From a virus, in IMG/VR virus record IMGVR_UViG_3300026253_000005, positions 1 through 29,821 of that record: DNA of 29,821 nt; one strand, given 5' to 3'. The notes beneath the pieces were generated by a model. That model did not search any database and was not told the DNA's origin. It was given only the letters and a program-made list of their open reading frames with translations. Below are positions 7,302-13,654 of this stretch, in pieces. Each line of letters opens with the position of its first letter. Position 1 is the first letter of the stretch. The translations under genes were made by a program, and so were the position numbers.

Positions 7302-9545
7302 ATGAACCGGATCGTGCCCATTCTATTGCTGGTGGCGGGAACAGCTCTGGCTGTGCCCCCCAAGAGTGTCATCTTCAAGAAGGCTTTATTTAACCCGCCG
7401 CGTATTGGAATGACCCAGTGGCTAACGGGCGGCACGACGGATGGCCTGACGCTGCCGGATTACATCGGTACCTTCTCGGCTCCGGTCATTGGCGATGTGC
7501 AGTGTTATGACTTTGATGGCGTCTATGACAATATCCGCTCCAGCGAGACGATCAATACAGACCCGATCAAGCAAAACCTTGATATGACGTTTGTCTTTAA
7601 TCCGGCCAACATCACTGGCAACAAGGTGATTGGTGGTCTTGGTAAAGATCCATGGGGTGGGCTCGGGTCTCTGATCTGGTTATCAGGCAGTAATCTTAGA
7701 TTATCTATGGAGGCGGATAATGATAGCAACTCCACCTTCCACATCGTGTCCACCTCTACCAACGTCTCTGCCGGGGTATGGTATACGGTTCGAGTGACCT
7801 ACGATGGAACGACCGCGCAGGTGTGGCTGGGCGATACTCTGGTACTAACCGACAATACAACTTGGTCTGGCGATCTTAAACTTTCTACCACGCAATGGTT
7901 CACAGTGGGCTCGGGGATTGATCACATTCACAATCACACACACTACCCCTTCGCGGGGAAGATCGCCTACGCCTCGATCAAGTATGGCCCGACCTATGTT
8001 TGCCAAGAGGGCTCCGGCGACATCGCCTATGACACCACCAGTGGCGGCAACCACGGTATAATTACGGTAAGTGCAAATGGCCTTGATACGTTCCACAGCA
8101 GCTCTGACGGTATCCCGAGCTGGAACCGCCAGAAGGGCTTTAGCGGGATGGCCTTGCTGGAAGACAATCTGGTCAACACCCGAGGGATCGTGTCGACCTA
8201 CAAGACCACCCAAACGATAGACGTTACGATCGAGGGTGTCTGGGACTCGGATAATGTAACCGCGTCTCTCGATTCGGCTGCAGGCGTGTTTGCGACGGAT
8301 TCTGGTTATTATTCGACAGGCGCTGTTACCATGCGTCGCGCCACCGCCGCCCCTTACGAAGGCCTGCGTCTCTCGATTTTTCCGATTGATCAAGCCCACT
8401 TCTCCGGCATCTATAGCACTCTGCCCGTCTTTGATGATGGCTATCACAAAATACAACTTCGGGTTGAGGGGAATCGAGTGCGGTTGTGGGTGGATGATGT
8501 GCTTGATGTTGATTACACCCATACAAATTTCCCCACCAACGCGACCTATGATTCGAAAAAAATCACTGTCAACTCCGTGAATACCAGCACCGGCAATCAG
8601 GCTTGCAAGGGCAAGCTGGCGCGCATCAAGTATATTGATGATAATTATGAAGCCGAATATCTGGCCATCAACATTGACTATGTAACGGGGCTTTGGCCGC
8701 AACAAGCGGGTGGCAACTTTACAGATCTTCAGTTCCGGCGTCGGGATGCATCAGGCAACATTACCGAAGTGGCCCCCAAAAGCCTGCGCATCCCCGCCCG
8801 TGAGCATGACGAGCTTTTAGGCGCTCTGATAGTTAATCCAGAGTTCGAGAGCTGGACCGATGCCACGACTCCCGCAAACTGGCAGAAAATAGGAATCACC
8901 TCTGAGGATAGCGTATCTCAAGTAGCCGATGGCCTTCGTTTCCAGATAAAGCAAGGTAATGCCGGACGACTCGGTGCCTCTAGTGGGTTCGGCAACATTA
9001 GAATGATCAAGAATCACACCTATCGGTTTCGGGTTGATCTGGTCTCGGTGACTTCAGGCAAGTTGTCTCTGCGGATTGATGGATCAAATCAATTCCTTAA
9101 TGAGGGCGATGTCGATGTTTATGATGACACCTTCACCGCCGCCAATAATGGCACTATGAATATCTGGCGCGGCGATCCCTCGGTGGATACAGACTTCACC
9201 ATTGCCTCCATTCAGGTCTGGGATCTCGGCATCTGCTCACCCTTGTGCGGCACCCCGGATAATGCCAATGCGATCGGCGGACCGATCAGCAGCCCGGCCG
9301 GCTTCTTCGACAACAGTAGCGGCACCAGCACCAGGCAAACCGATACAGCCTTTACGAGCGACCCCTTCTGGTCCTCTGGCGGCGTCTTGATTAACAAGAA
9401 TGCAGCTGACTTTGCCTTGTTGCCTAATACCAGTGCCACCCATAGCTCCTACACTCCGACCGGCCGCCGCATCAAGCATGTCCTGCAATACGACAACACA
9501 CAGGCCAACGATCTGACTGACCTTTACCTGGAGATTATGAAATGA
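7302..9545 (+). CDS. Exported two-LamG adhesin with carbohydrate-binding-like module
   Basis: The 747-aa product starts with a strong signal peptide (MNRIVPILLLVAGTALA, cleavage likely at residue 17). Two concanavalin/LamG-like jelly-roll domains follow at about residues 60-263 and 296-456. Typical marks are VWYTVRVTYDGTTAQVWLGD, the EGSGDIAYDTTSGGNHG turn and LRVEGNRVRLWVDDVLDVDY. Residues about 513-641 form a module like bacterial carbohydrate-binding beta-sandwiches (NPEFESWTDATTPANW; FTAANNGTMNIWRGD). It is closely related to a module in the 1500-aa fibre downstream. LamG domains in phages are usually fibre or decoration parts that bind glycans or host protein. The start is 2 nt after the preceding stop with no clear Shine-Dalgarno site, suggesting coupling. 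The substrate is unknown. Confidence 0.85.
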   Translation: MNRIVPILLLVAGTALAVPPKSVIFKKALFNPPRIGMTQWLTGGTTDGLTLPDYIGTFSAPVIGDVQCYDFDGVYDNIRSSETINTDPIKQNLDMTFVFNPANITGNKVIGGLGKDPWGGLGSLIWLSGSNLRLSMEADNDSNSTFHIVSTSTNVSAGVWYTVRVTYDGTTAQVWLGDTLVLTDNTTWSGDLKLSTTQWFTVGSGIDHIHNHTHYPFAGKIAYASIKYGPTYVCQEGSGDIAYDTTSGGNHGIITVSANGLDTFHSSSDGIPSWNRQKGFSGMALLEDNLVNTRGIVSTYKTTQTIDVTIEGVWDSDNVTASLDSAAGVFATDSGYYSTGAVTMRRATAAPYEGLRLSIFPIDQAHFSGIYSTLPVFDDGYHKIQLRVEGNRVRLWVDDVLDVDYTHTNFPTNATYDSKKITVNSVNTSTGNQACKGKLARIKYIDDNYEAEYLAINIDYVTGLWPQQAGGNFTDLQFRRRDASGNITEVAPKSLRIPAREHDELLGALIVNPEFESWTDATTPANWQKIGITSEDSVSQVADGLRFQIKQGNAGRLGASSGFGNIRMIKNHTYRFRVDLVSVTSGKLSLRIDGSNQFLNEGDVDVYDDTFTAANNGTMNIWRGDPSVDTDFTIASIQVWDLGICSPLCGTPDNANAIGGPISSPAGFFDNSSGTSTRQTDTAFTSDPFWSSGGVLINKNAADFALLPNTSATHSSYTPTGRRIKHVLQYDNTQANDLTDLYLEIMK
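8838..9223 (+). repeat. Carbohydrate-binding-like module, copy 1 (shared with the long fibre)
   Basis: This segment encodes a roughly 129-aa module whose partner copy lies at 17680-18072. Blocks are nearly identical in DNA, for example the 32 bases beginning CCAGAGTTCGAGAGCTGGAC and the stretch around TCGGTGACTTC/GGCAAGTTGTCTCTGCG. Other parts have diverged, so this looks like a dispersed domain duplication followed by divergence or partial gene conversion. Confidence 0.85.
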
Positions 9546-10003
9546 GCAAATGGATCGCCTTTATCATGCTGATTGCCACCAGTTCATTTGGGCAGGCCGC
9601 CTACGATGGTCGCTTCGAAGCGGGTCGCCACGCCAACGGTGCGCTGTACTGGTGGATCGAATGCCCGGTTGCTGTGCTGACCAACGAGATTCCGGTTGAA
9701 GCCAAGTGGGCCACCCGCACCGAACCAGCGCCCGACGGCAGCACCAACACGGTTCAGGTCGCCAAGACCCTCGATGAATATGTGCTGAAGAAAGATCTCA
9801 GCCTGGACGGTACCACCGTCATGATCTTGCTAGCCGCGATGGAACGCCCGACGGTGCGCAACCGGCCGGTCAATGAAGCCGACCTGACGGCCTGGGAATA
9901 CTACCTGACCCCCTTCGGCTACGCTCAGACCAACTGGTTCACCACGCCCGTCTGGCGCAGCAAGGTCGCCTCACCAGCATATTTAGAAGGGATAACGCAA
10001 TGA
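9542..10003 (+). CDS. Exported hypothetical protein with signal peptide (153 aa)
   Basis: Its ATG overlaps the stop of the adhesin gene in ATGA, and GGAG lies 7 nt upstream. Residues 1-20 form a signal peptide (MSKWIAFIMLIATSSFGQAA, cleavage near QA/AY). The mature protein is about 133 aa with several Trp and Tyr (GALYWWIE, TAWEYYLTPFGYAQTNWFTT) and a central acidic helix (KTLDEYVLKKDLSLDGTTVM). The VAKTLDEYVLKKD phrase resembles the peptide that links shaft repeats in some phage fibres, but this is weak. The tight coupling to the adhesin suggests a joint role. No family is recognised. Confidence 0.75.
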   Translation: MSKWIAFIMLIATSSFGQAAYDGRFEAGRHANGALYWWIECPVAVLTNEIPVEAKWATRTEPAPDGSTNTVQVAKTLDEYVLKKDLSLDGTTVMILLAAMERPTVRNRPVNEADLTAWEYYLTPFGYAQTNWFTTPVWRSKVASPAYLEGITQ

Positions 10004-10341
10004 GCCAGTATTCTTATTCACAGACCATGTTCGAGGATAAGCTCCTTCCATCCGGCGAGACGGCCGAATCTGCCATCATCGATGTCAATGCCATCCGTCC
10101 GCTGGGACACTTTGCTTCCCAGATCAAGGTGACCGGCAGCGGTTCAGTAACGATCGAGCTGTACCTTTCAATCAACGGCACCGACTTCGCCCTCTACGAT
10201 ACGCTGTGGGAAGATCAGGCCTTCACAGTCTCTAAGATCCGCAATCATTCTTTTGCGGTCTGCACCAAATTTAAGGTCAAGGCAACCGAGACTAGCGGAG
10301 CCCAGAATGCCACCGTTTCGCTTTGGATCGGGGTCCAATAA
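10000..10341 (+). CDS. Small beta-sandwich protein, possible decoration or fibre-associated (113 aa)
   Basis: The ATG overlaps the preceding stop (ATGA) and follows GAAGGG. Unlike its neighbours the product has no signal peptide. The sequence is strand-rich with alternating hydrophobic residues (SQIKVTGSGSVTIELYLSIN, then TVSLWIGV at the end), like a small beta-sandwich with an NGTDFALYD turn. Similar 110-aa proteins are found among phage structural genes, possibly decorating capsid or tail. It sits between two exported products in a coupled operon, so it could also be a cytoplasmic partner. The function is inferred from fold type only. Confidence 0.7.
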   Translation: MSQYSYSQTMFEDKLLPSGETAESAIIDVNAIRPLGHFASQIKVTGSGSVTIELYLSINGTDFALYDTLWEDQAFTVSKIRNHSFAVCTKFKVKATETSGAQNATVSLWIGVQ

Positions 10342-11195
10342 TGAAGATCGCGGATGCAGCCATCGTCTCTTTGCTCTTGTTCAGTAGCTTAATGCCCGTA
10401 CAGGCCCAGTGGGGCACGGTTAAGGTCAAAGGAAACGTAGAGGATGGCAATATAGCAGTCTGGACCCAAAGCGGTCAGCTGAAGGATTCTGGCATCAAGG
10501 CTGACACCATCGCTGCCAAGTATCCAGTCTTTAACGTTCCTCTGGATGGCGGTTCCTACACTGAGGTGGAGCTAAAGTGTTCTACCAACAACTTTGCCCC
10601 AACTCACTACCATTGGACAGGCGCAGGGGTGTTTGATCTCGTCAGAGTAGCTGACCTGAATGGGCGATCTCGTTGGGCCTATAATGAGAGCGGGCCGGGC
10701 GATGGTGCTTGGGTTGAATGGAACGGCACGACTTGGGTTTACACCATGCACTCCAACGGGACTATCCAGTGGCAGTTTGAAAACGTCAGCGGCTACTTTC
10801 CGCAAAGATCATTTCAGTCTATCGACGGCATTGACGTAAGCGCTCGGGGCAGCATCGACTATTATTATGACTCGTTCGTGATCCCACCAGCGGGGCACGC
10901 TGCCGAATCCTTTTACGACTACAATGCCCGGCTGTACTACGCCCGTACCGGGGGGATTATGCCGTCGCGCTCGCATCAACTACTGACCGGCGTCCTGTCC
11001 TCCATTTCCAGCACGGTCAAGTTTGTGACGATCTGGCCAGACGTGGATGCCTTCCCGTGGATGACCCCGGACAACCCCAATCTTACTTGGTCCTTTAGCC
11101 GTCGCCATCCAGTGACCGGGGCCGAATCGAATAGCCAAAGTGAAGAGGTGCTGTGGCACCCGATTGAGCCGATCTGGAAATCATACCGTAAATAG
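10341..11195 (+). CDS. Exported fibre-like protein (284 aa)
   Basis: The start at 10341 shares its A with the stop of the upstream gene (TAATG). Residues 1-22 are a signal peptide ending MPVQA/Q. Immediately after it, residues 33-58 carry the phrase GNIAVWTQSGQLKDSGIKAD, typical of the N-terminal or shaft part of phage tail fibres, where a ...DGQLKDSGI... linker is common. The rest is rich in Tyr, Trp and Gly (IDYYYDSFVIPP, FYDYNARLYYARTGG) and resembles a beta-rich tip. A fibre-type sequence behind a secretion signal is unusual, because fibres are normally assembled in the cytoplasm. I see no chaperone domain or enzyme motif. Confidence 0.8.
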   Translation: MKIADAAIVSLLLFSSLMPVQAQWGTVKVKGNVEDGNIAVWTQSGQLKDSGIKADTIAAKYPVFNVPLDGGSYTEVELKCSTNNFAPTHYHWTGAGVFDLVRVADLNGRSRWAYNESGPGDGAWVEWNGTTWVYTMHSNGTIQWQFENVSGYFPQRSFQSIDGIDVSARGSIDYYYDSFVIPPAGHAAESFYDYNARLYYARTGGIMPSRSHQLLTGVLSSISSTVKFVTIWPDVDAFPWMTPDNPNLTWSFSRRHPVTGAESNSQSEEVLWHPIEPIWKSYRK

Positions 11196-11205
11196 GAGAC
11201 AGAGA

Positions 11206-11721
11206 ATGAAGAAAACAATAACCCTACTGGCCGCACTACTTGTTGTGGGAATGACGCAGGCCGAAACCGTCGGTGAAACCTTTCGCGCCTTGATGGCCGC
11301 TGAATCGTATGCCGAGGCCCAAGTTGTGGCCGATGCCAACGGACTGACCGCTGCTTCTTTCCGCGCCCGCTGGGAGCAGGACGAAAGCGCCGCGAATGCG
11401 TTTGCTGAAGTCCTGTTGAACGAGGAAGTCACGCCGCACTATTGCTCTCTGATCGCTGCTTACATGAATAGCAACCGCTACTTCCTGAACCCAACTGAAG
11501 TGCAAGCGACTTGGTTGCTGAAAGGGCTATCCGCAGCGAAAGGGGCTCCGACAGCCAAGGCGCGCTCGGCACAAATGTTCACAAGAGGCTGCCGCAAATA
11601 CTACACCGCCGAACAGTTGCGGGTGATCTATCGGGATCTGGAATACCGCTACAAGCCGGTCTTCACCACCTCCGCCCCCGCCGGCAAATGGACGCTTTAC
11701 GTCACCTCCCTCACTGACTAG
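11206..11721 (+). CDS. Exported helical protein with signal peptide (171 aa)
   Basis: The ATG at 11206 follows TAGGAGACAGAGA. A classical signal peptide (MKKTITLLAALLVVGMTQA, cleavage before ETV) leads into an alpha-helical, charged mature domain (FRALMAAESYAEAQVVADAN; VLLNEEVTPHYCSLIAAYMN) with two Cys, which could be oxidised outside the cytoplasm. It has no lysozyme or amidase motif, so it is not a recognisable endolysin. The gene is 9 nt before the next exported gene. The function is unknown. Confidence 0.75.
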   Translation: MKKTITLLAALLVVGMTQAETVGETFRALMAAESYAEAQVVADANGLTAASFRARWEQDESAANAFAEVLLNEEVTPHYCSLIAAYMNSNRYFLNPTEVQATWLLKGLSAAKGAPTAKARSAQMFTRGCRKYYTAEQLRVIYRDLEYRYKPVFTTSAPAGKWTLYVTSLTD

Positions 11722-11730
11722 GAGATTGCC

Positions 11731-12099
11731 ATGTTGAAACTCATTCCTATGATCCTTGCCCTGACAGCCCTTCAGGCGGTCGCAGAGTCCTCCGAGACGA
11801 TTGTCGCCTACAAGACCCTCTCGATCTACGACGGACAGCAGGAGTCTGCCCAGGTCCATCTGACCCGCCGCATGGCCCACATCCAGAAGATCATCCTCGC
11901 CAACGATGCATTGAAGCGCAGTTCCTATGTGGGACAAGAAATGTTTGGGATCCACAAGCTGTTCAACCAGGCGAAATATGTGGAGGCCGCAATGGCGCTG
12001 GACGAAACCGAACGGCGGCTCCGACAGTATAAGCTGTGGATCGAATCCGATACCACGATCCATCTAAGTATCGAGGACGTAGTACCCGCAACCAACTAG
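11731..12099 (+). CDS. Exported helical protein with signal peptide (122 aa)
   Basis: AGGAG lies 7 nt before the ATG. Residues 1-18 form a signal peptide (MLKLIPMILALTALQAVA, cleavage before ESS). The mature part is a charged helical protein of about 104 residues (MFGIHKLFNQAKYVEAAMAL; DETERRLRQYKLWIES), possibly a helical hairpin or coiled coil. Periplasmic coiled coils occur in spanins, but here there is no membrane anchor after cleavage. It lies just upstream of a membrane protein and a lipoprotein, so an envelope role is plausible. No family is recognised. Confidence 0.75.
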   Translation: MLKLIPMILALTALQAVAESSETIVAYKTLSIYDGQQESAQVHLTRRMAHIQKIILANDALKRSSYVGQEMFGIHKLFNQAKYVEAAMALDETERRLRQYKLWIESDTTIHLSIEDVVPATN

Positions 12100-12110
12100 C
12101 AGAGGTAGCC

Positions 12111-12386
12111 ATGAACGAAAGACAATACGGCGAATTAATTATACGAATGGATGTCAAGCTGAAGGATATCCATCGCTGGTGCTACGGCAACGGGGTGACA
12201 GGCGCGGCTGAACGGCTGACCGTCCTCGAACAAGATGTGTCGCATATCACCCGCGCCCGCCACTGGCCCAATTATGTCTCGGCCCTGTGCTGCATCGCGG
12301 CGGTTGTTATGTCCATCCACTATGGGAATATCCAAATAGAGCAGACCCGCGACATGATTGCGGCAGAGCTACAGTCGAATGACTAG
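12111..12386 (+). CDS. Single-pass membrane protein, XhlA/holin-partner-like (91 aa)
   Basis: Residues 1-50 are charged and helical (RMDVKLKDIHRW; AERLTVLEQDVSHITRAR), followed by one membrane helix at about 54-72 (YVSALCCIAAVVMSIHYG) and a short hydrophilic tail. This order, a coiled-coil-like N-terminus and then a transmembrane helix preceded by Arg/His-Trp, is like XhlA/haemolysin-type phage membrane proteins encoded beside holins. Length also fits. The 3' end overlaps the lipoprotein gene by 8 nt. A lysis role is likely but not proved, since no endolysin is visible in the window. Confidence 0.7.
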   Translation: MNERQYGELIIRMDVKLKDIHRWCYGNGVTGAAERLTVLEQDVSHITRARHWPNYVSALCCIAAVVMSIHYGNIQIEQTRDMIAAELQSND

Positions 12387-12630
12387 ACTGGTCCCCATCC
12401 TATTACTGCTCTGCCTGACCGGCTGTGCGACCCGCTTTGAGACGATGACATGGCTGGGTACGAGTCCTGACGAACCGATCAAGCGCACGGTGGTGAAGCA
12501 TTCGTGGTGGCTGGGGCTGCCGGCTCTGGCCCCGATGGAAGTAACCTTGAGCGACGGCGACTTTACCATCGAAACCAAAGCGATCGGGCTTCCCTCGCTC
12601 GACGTAGGAACCCTCTTCAGGGACGACTAA
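12379..12630 (+). CDS. Small lipoprotein (83 aa), possible outer spanin-type component
   Basis: The N-terminus MTRLVPILLLLCLTGCATRF is a lipoprotein signal with the lipobox L13-T14-G15-C16; Cys16 would be lipidated. The mature part is about 68 aa, with no Pro-rich Rz1-type region. It carries a GLPALAPMEVTL segment and ends in LFRDD. Its start lies inside the end of the upstream membrane-protein gene, an arrangement recalling overlapping lysis genes. It could be an outer-membrane spanin-like protein or a surface or superinfection-exclusion lipoprotein (short lipoproteins do this in several phages). The sequence alone does not decide. Confidence 0.8.
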   Translation: MTRLVPILLLLCLTGCATRFETMTWLGTSPDEPIKRTVVKHSWWLGLPALAPMEVTLSDGDFTIETKAIGLPSLDVGTLFRDD

Positions 12631-12746
12631 TGGATGCGCCTGCTGCCAGCGTTATTTGTACCGGGATGATTTGCTTGACGCTGATCGCCCTCGCGCTGAT
12701 CGCCAAGGTGCGAGTAAAGACCACAACAGACGTGGAGGTTGGATAA
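12630..12746 (+). CDS. Tiny single-pass membrane peptide (38 aa)
   Basis: The ATG at 12630 shares its A with the stop of the lipoprotein gene and follows AGGGA at 6 nt spacing. The 38 residues are essentially one membrane helix (residues about 8-25, VICTGMICLTLIALALIA) followed by a basic then acidic tail (KVRVKTTTDVEVG). Such peptides can be pinholins or antiholin-like regulators, and the neighbours are membrane and lipoprotein genes. With no homology information, the holin idea is a guess. Stop-start overlaps on both sides support that it is translated. Confidence 0.6.
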   Translation: MDAPAASVICTGMICLTLIALALIAKVRVKTTTDVEVG

Positions 12747-12883
12747 TGAACATCAATGAAGAGCTACAACGATTAAGAGAAGACAATGAGTTATTGCATG
12801 ATGCCATCCACCGGCTCGTCCATGACACCACCGCTAAACTGGCCGCCAAGGATGCCACCATTAAGGAGCTTCAAGATGGGTAA
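12746..12883 (+). CDS. Short coiled-coil peptide (45 aa)
   Basis: A GGAGG at 12734-12738 lies 7 nt before the ATG at 12746, which overlaps the previous stop. The product is almost entirely a heptad-like helix (NEELQRLREDNELLHDAIHR), with no membrane segment. Small coiled-coil peptides in phages can be assembly chaperones or dimerising regulators. It overlaps the next start by 8 nt, so it belongs to the same coupled cassette. The function is unknown. Confidence 0.6.
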   Translation: MNINEELQRLREDNELLHDAIHRLVHDTTAKLAAKDATIKELQDG

Positions 12884-13271
12884 GAATCTGAAGCACAAGT
12901 ATCTGTGCCCCAAGAAGATCGTTTATCGCTCGGGCCGGTACGGCAAGAGGGTGACAGTCCCGGAAAATTACTTGTCCGACGGGGCCACCGGCGCTTCCGA
13001 TATCTGGAGTGCCTCTTGGTGGGTTCATGACGTGCTGTGCGATACGGGCCAATGGGACGACGGAACTCGTTGCACCAACTGGCAAGCCAGCCGCGTCTGC
13101 TCTGACATCCTCCTAAGCGAAGGCCGCTGGGTCCGGGCCTATCCGTGGCTGATCTGCACCTTTATCTTTGGCGGGGGACAGGCCCGAAAGAACGGCATGG
13201 TGCGGCTCAAAACGGAACCCATCAGTTTGCCACCAAAGCCAGCAACCGTTATCAAGAAGACTGAGCACTGA
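12876..13271 (+). CDS. DUF1353-like phage protein (131 aa)
   Basis: AAGGAG precedes the ATG at 12876. The product has the hallmarks of the DUF1353 family of phage proteins: a strand followed by the SDGAT motif (residues 34-38; family DGAS-like), then a helix with V-H51-D52, and a later helix with ASRVCSDILLSEG (D77) in a hydrophobic context. The family function is not established; its members occur in phage structural or lysis regions. The HD pair and second Asp are the conserved residues I can see. The C-terminus is basic and Pro-rich. The match is by eye from motif order and should be confirmed by a profile search. Confidence 0.7.
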   Translation: MGKNLKHKYLCPKKIVYRSGRYGKRVTVPENYLSDGATGASDIWSASWWVHDVLCDTGQWDDGTRCTNWQASRVCSDILLSEGRWVRAYPWLICTFIFGGGQARKNGMVRLKTEPISLPPKPATVIKKTEH

Positions 13272-13311
13272 GCATGTGCCGGGTGGTGCATCGCATCAGG
13301 CCGAGCGAAAC

Positions 13312-13317
13312 AAGGAG
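13312..13317 (+). promoter_or_regulatory. Ribosome binding site that decides the start of the SAP-like gene
   Basis: AAGGAG at 13312-13317 abuts an ATG at 13318 (no spacing) but lies 6 nt before the in-frame ATG at 13324. The second ATG is the functional start by spacing. Confidence 0.65.
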
Positions 13318-13323
13318 ATGAAT

Positions 13324-13644
13324 ATGACACCGAAGTATGTACGAAAGAAAGACAGCGCCCGCGTTCTGACTGCCACCGACGGACGGTTGAACCGCAACGA
13401 TATGTTTGCCTGCGACAAGCAGGGACGCTTTCTCAATACGCAGGAGTTTCACCTGCCCCAACCTGGCGATACCGCGCGGGAGCTGGCTGAGACCGATAAG
13501 GATTTCAAGGAGCTGCGCGAGCGGGCCCGTTCATTGAAGGTGCGCGGCTGGAACAATGCCAAGCCGAAGACGCTGGAAAAGAAGATTAAGGAAGCCGAGG
13601 CCAAGTTGGCAGAATCCGACGAAACCGACGCCACCGGGGAATAA
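13324..13644 (+). CDS. Small protein with C-terminal SAP/Rho-N-like helix-extended-helix motif (106 aa)
   Basis: The start is set at 13324 by Shine-Dalgarno spacing. Residues 1-55 are basic and then neutral without clear structure. Residues about 62-95 read FKELRERARSLKVRGWNNAK followed by PKTLEKKIKEAEAKL, a pattern like the short SAP/Rho-N/HeH nucleic-acid-binding motif (helix, turn with a Gly-aromatic, helix). Such motifs at the ends of phage head proteins are thought to contact DNA or assist packaging. It lies just upstream of an adaptor gene, consistent with a head-completion role. The motif call is moderate; the function is inferred. Confidence 0.65.
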   Translation: MTPKYVRKKDSARVLTATDGRLNRNDMFACDKQGRFLNTQEFHLPQPGDTARELAETDKDFKELRERARSLKVRGWNNAKPKTLEKKIKEAEAKLAESDETDATGE

Positions 13645-13654
13645 GGAGCTCTTA

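Noticed and set aside
7845-8705. Minus-strand open frame (286 codons) inside the LamG adhesin gene
   Set aside because: Low-complexity Ile/Gly/Arg composition, opposite to all neighbours, and fully inside a well-supported gene.
11206-11721. Exported helical protein considered as a secreted endolysin
   Set aside because: No lysozyme, amidase or peptidase catalytic motif is visible; the position alone is not enough.
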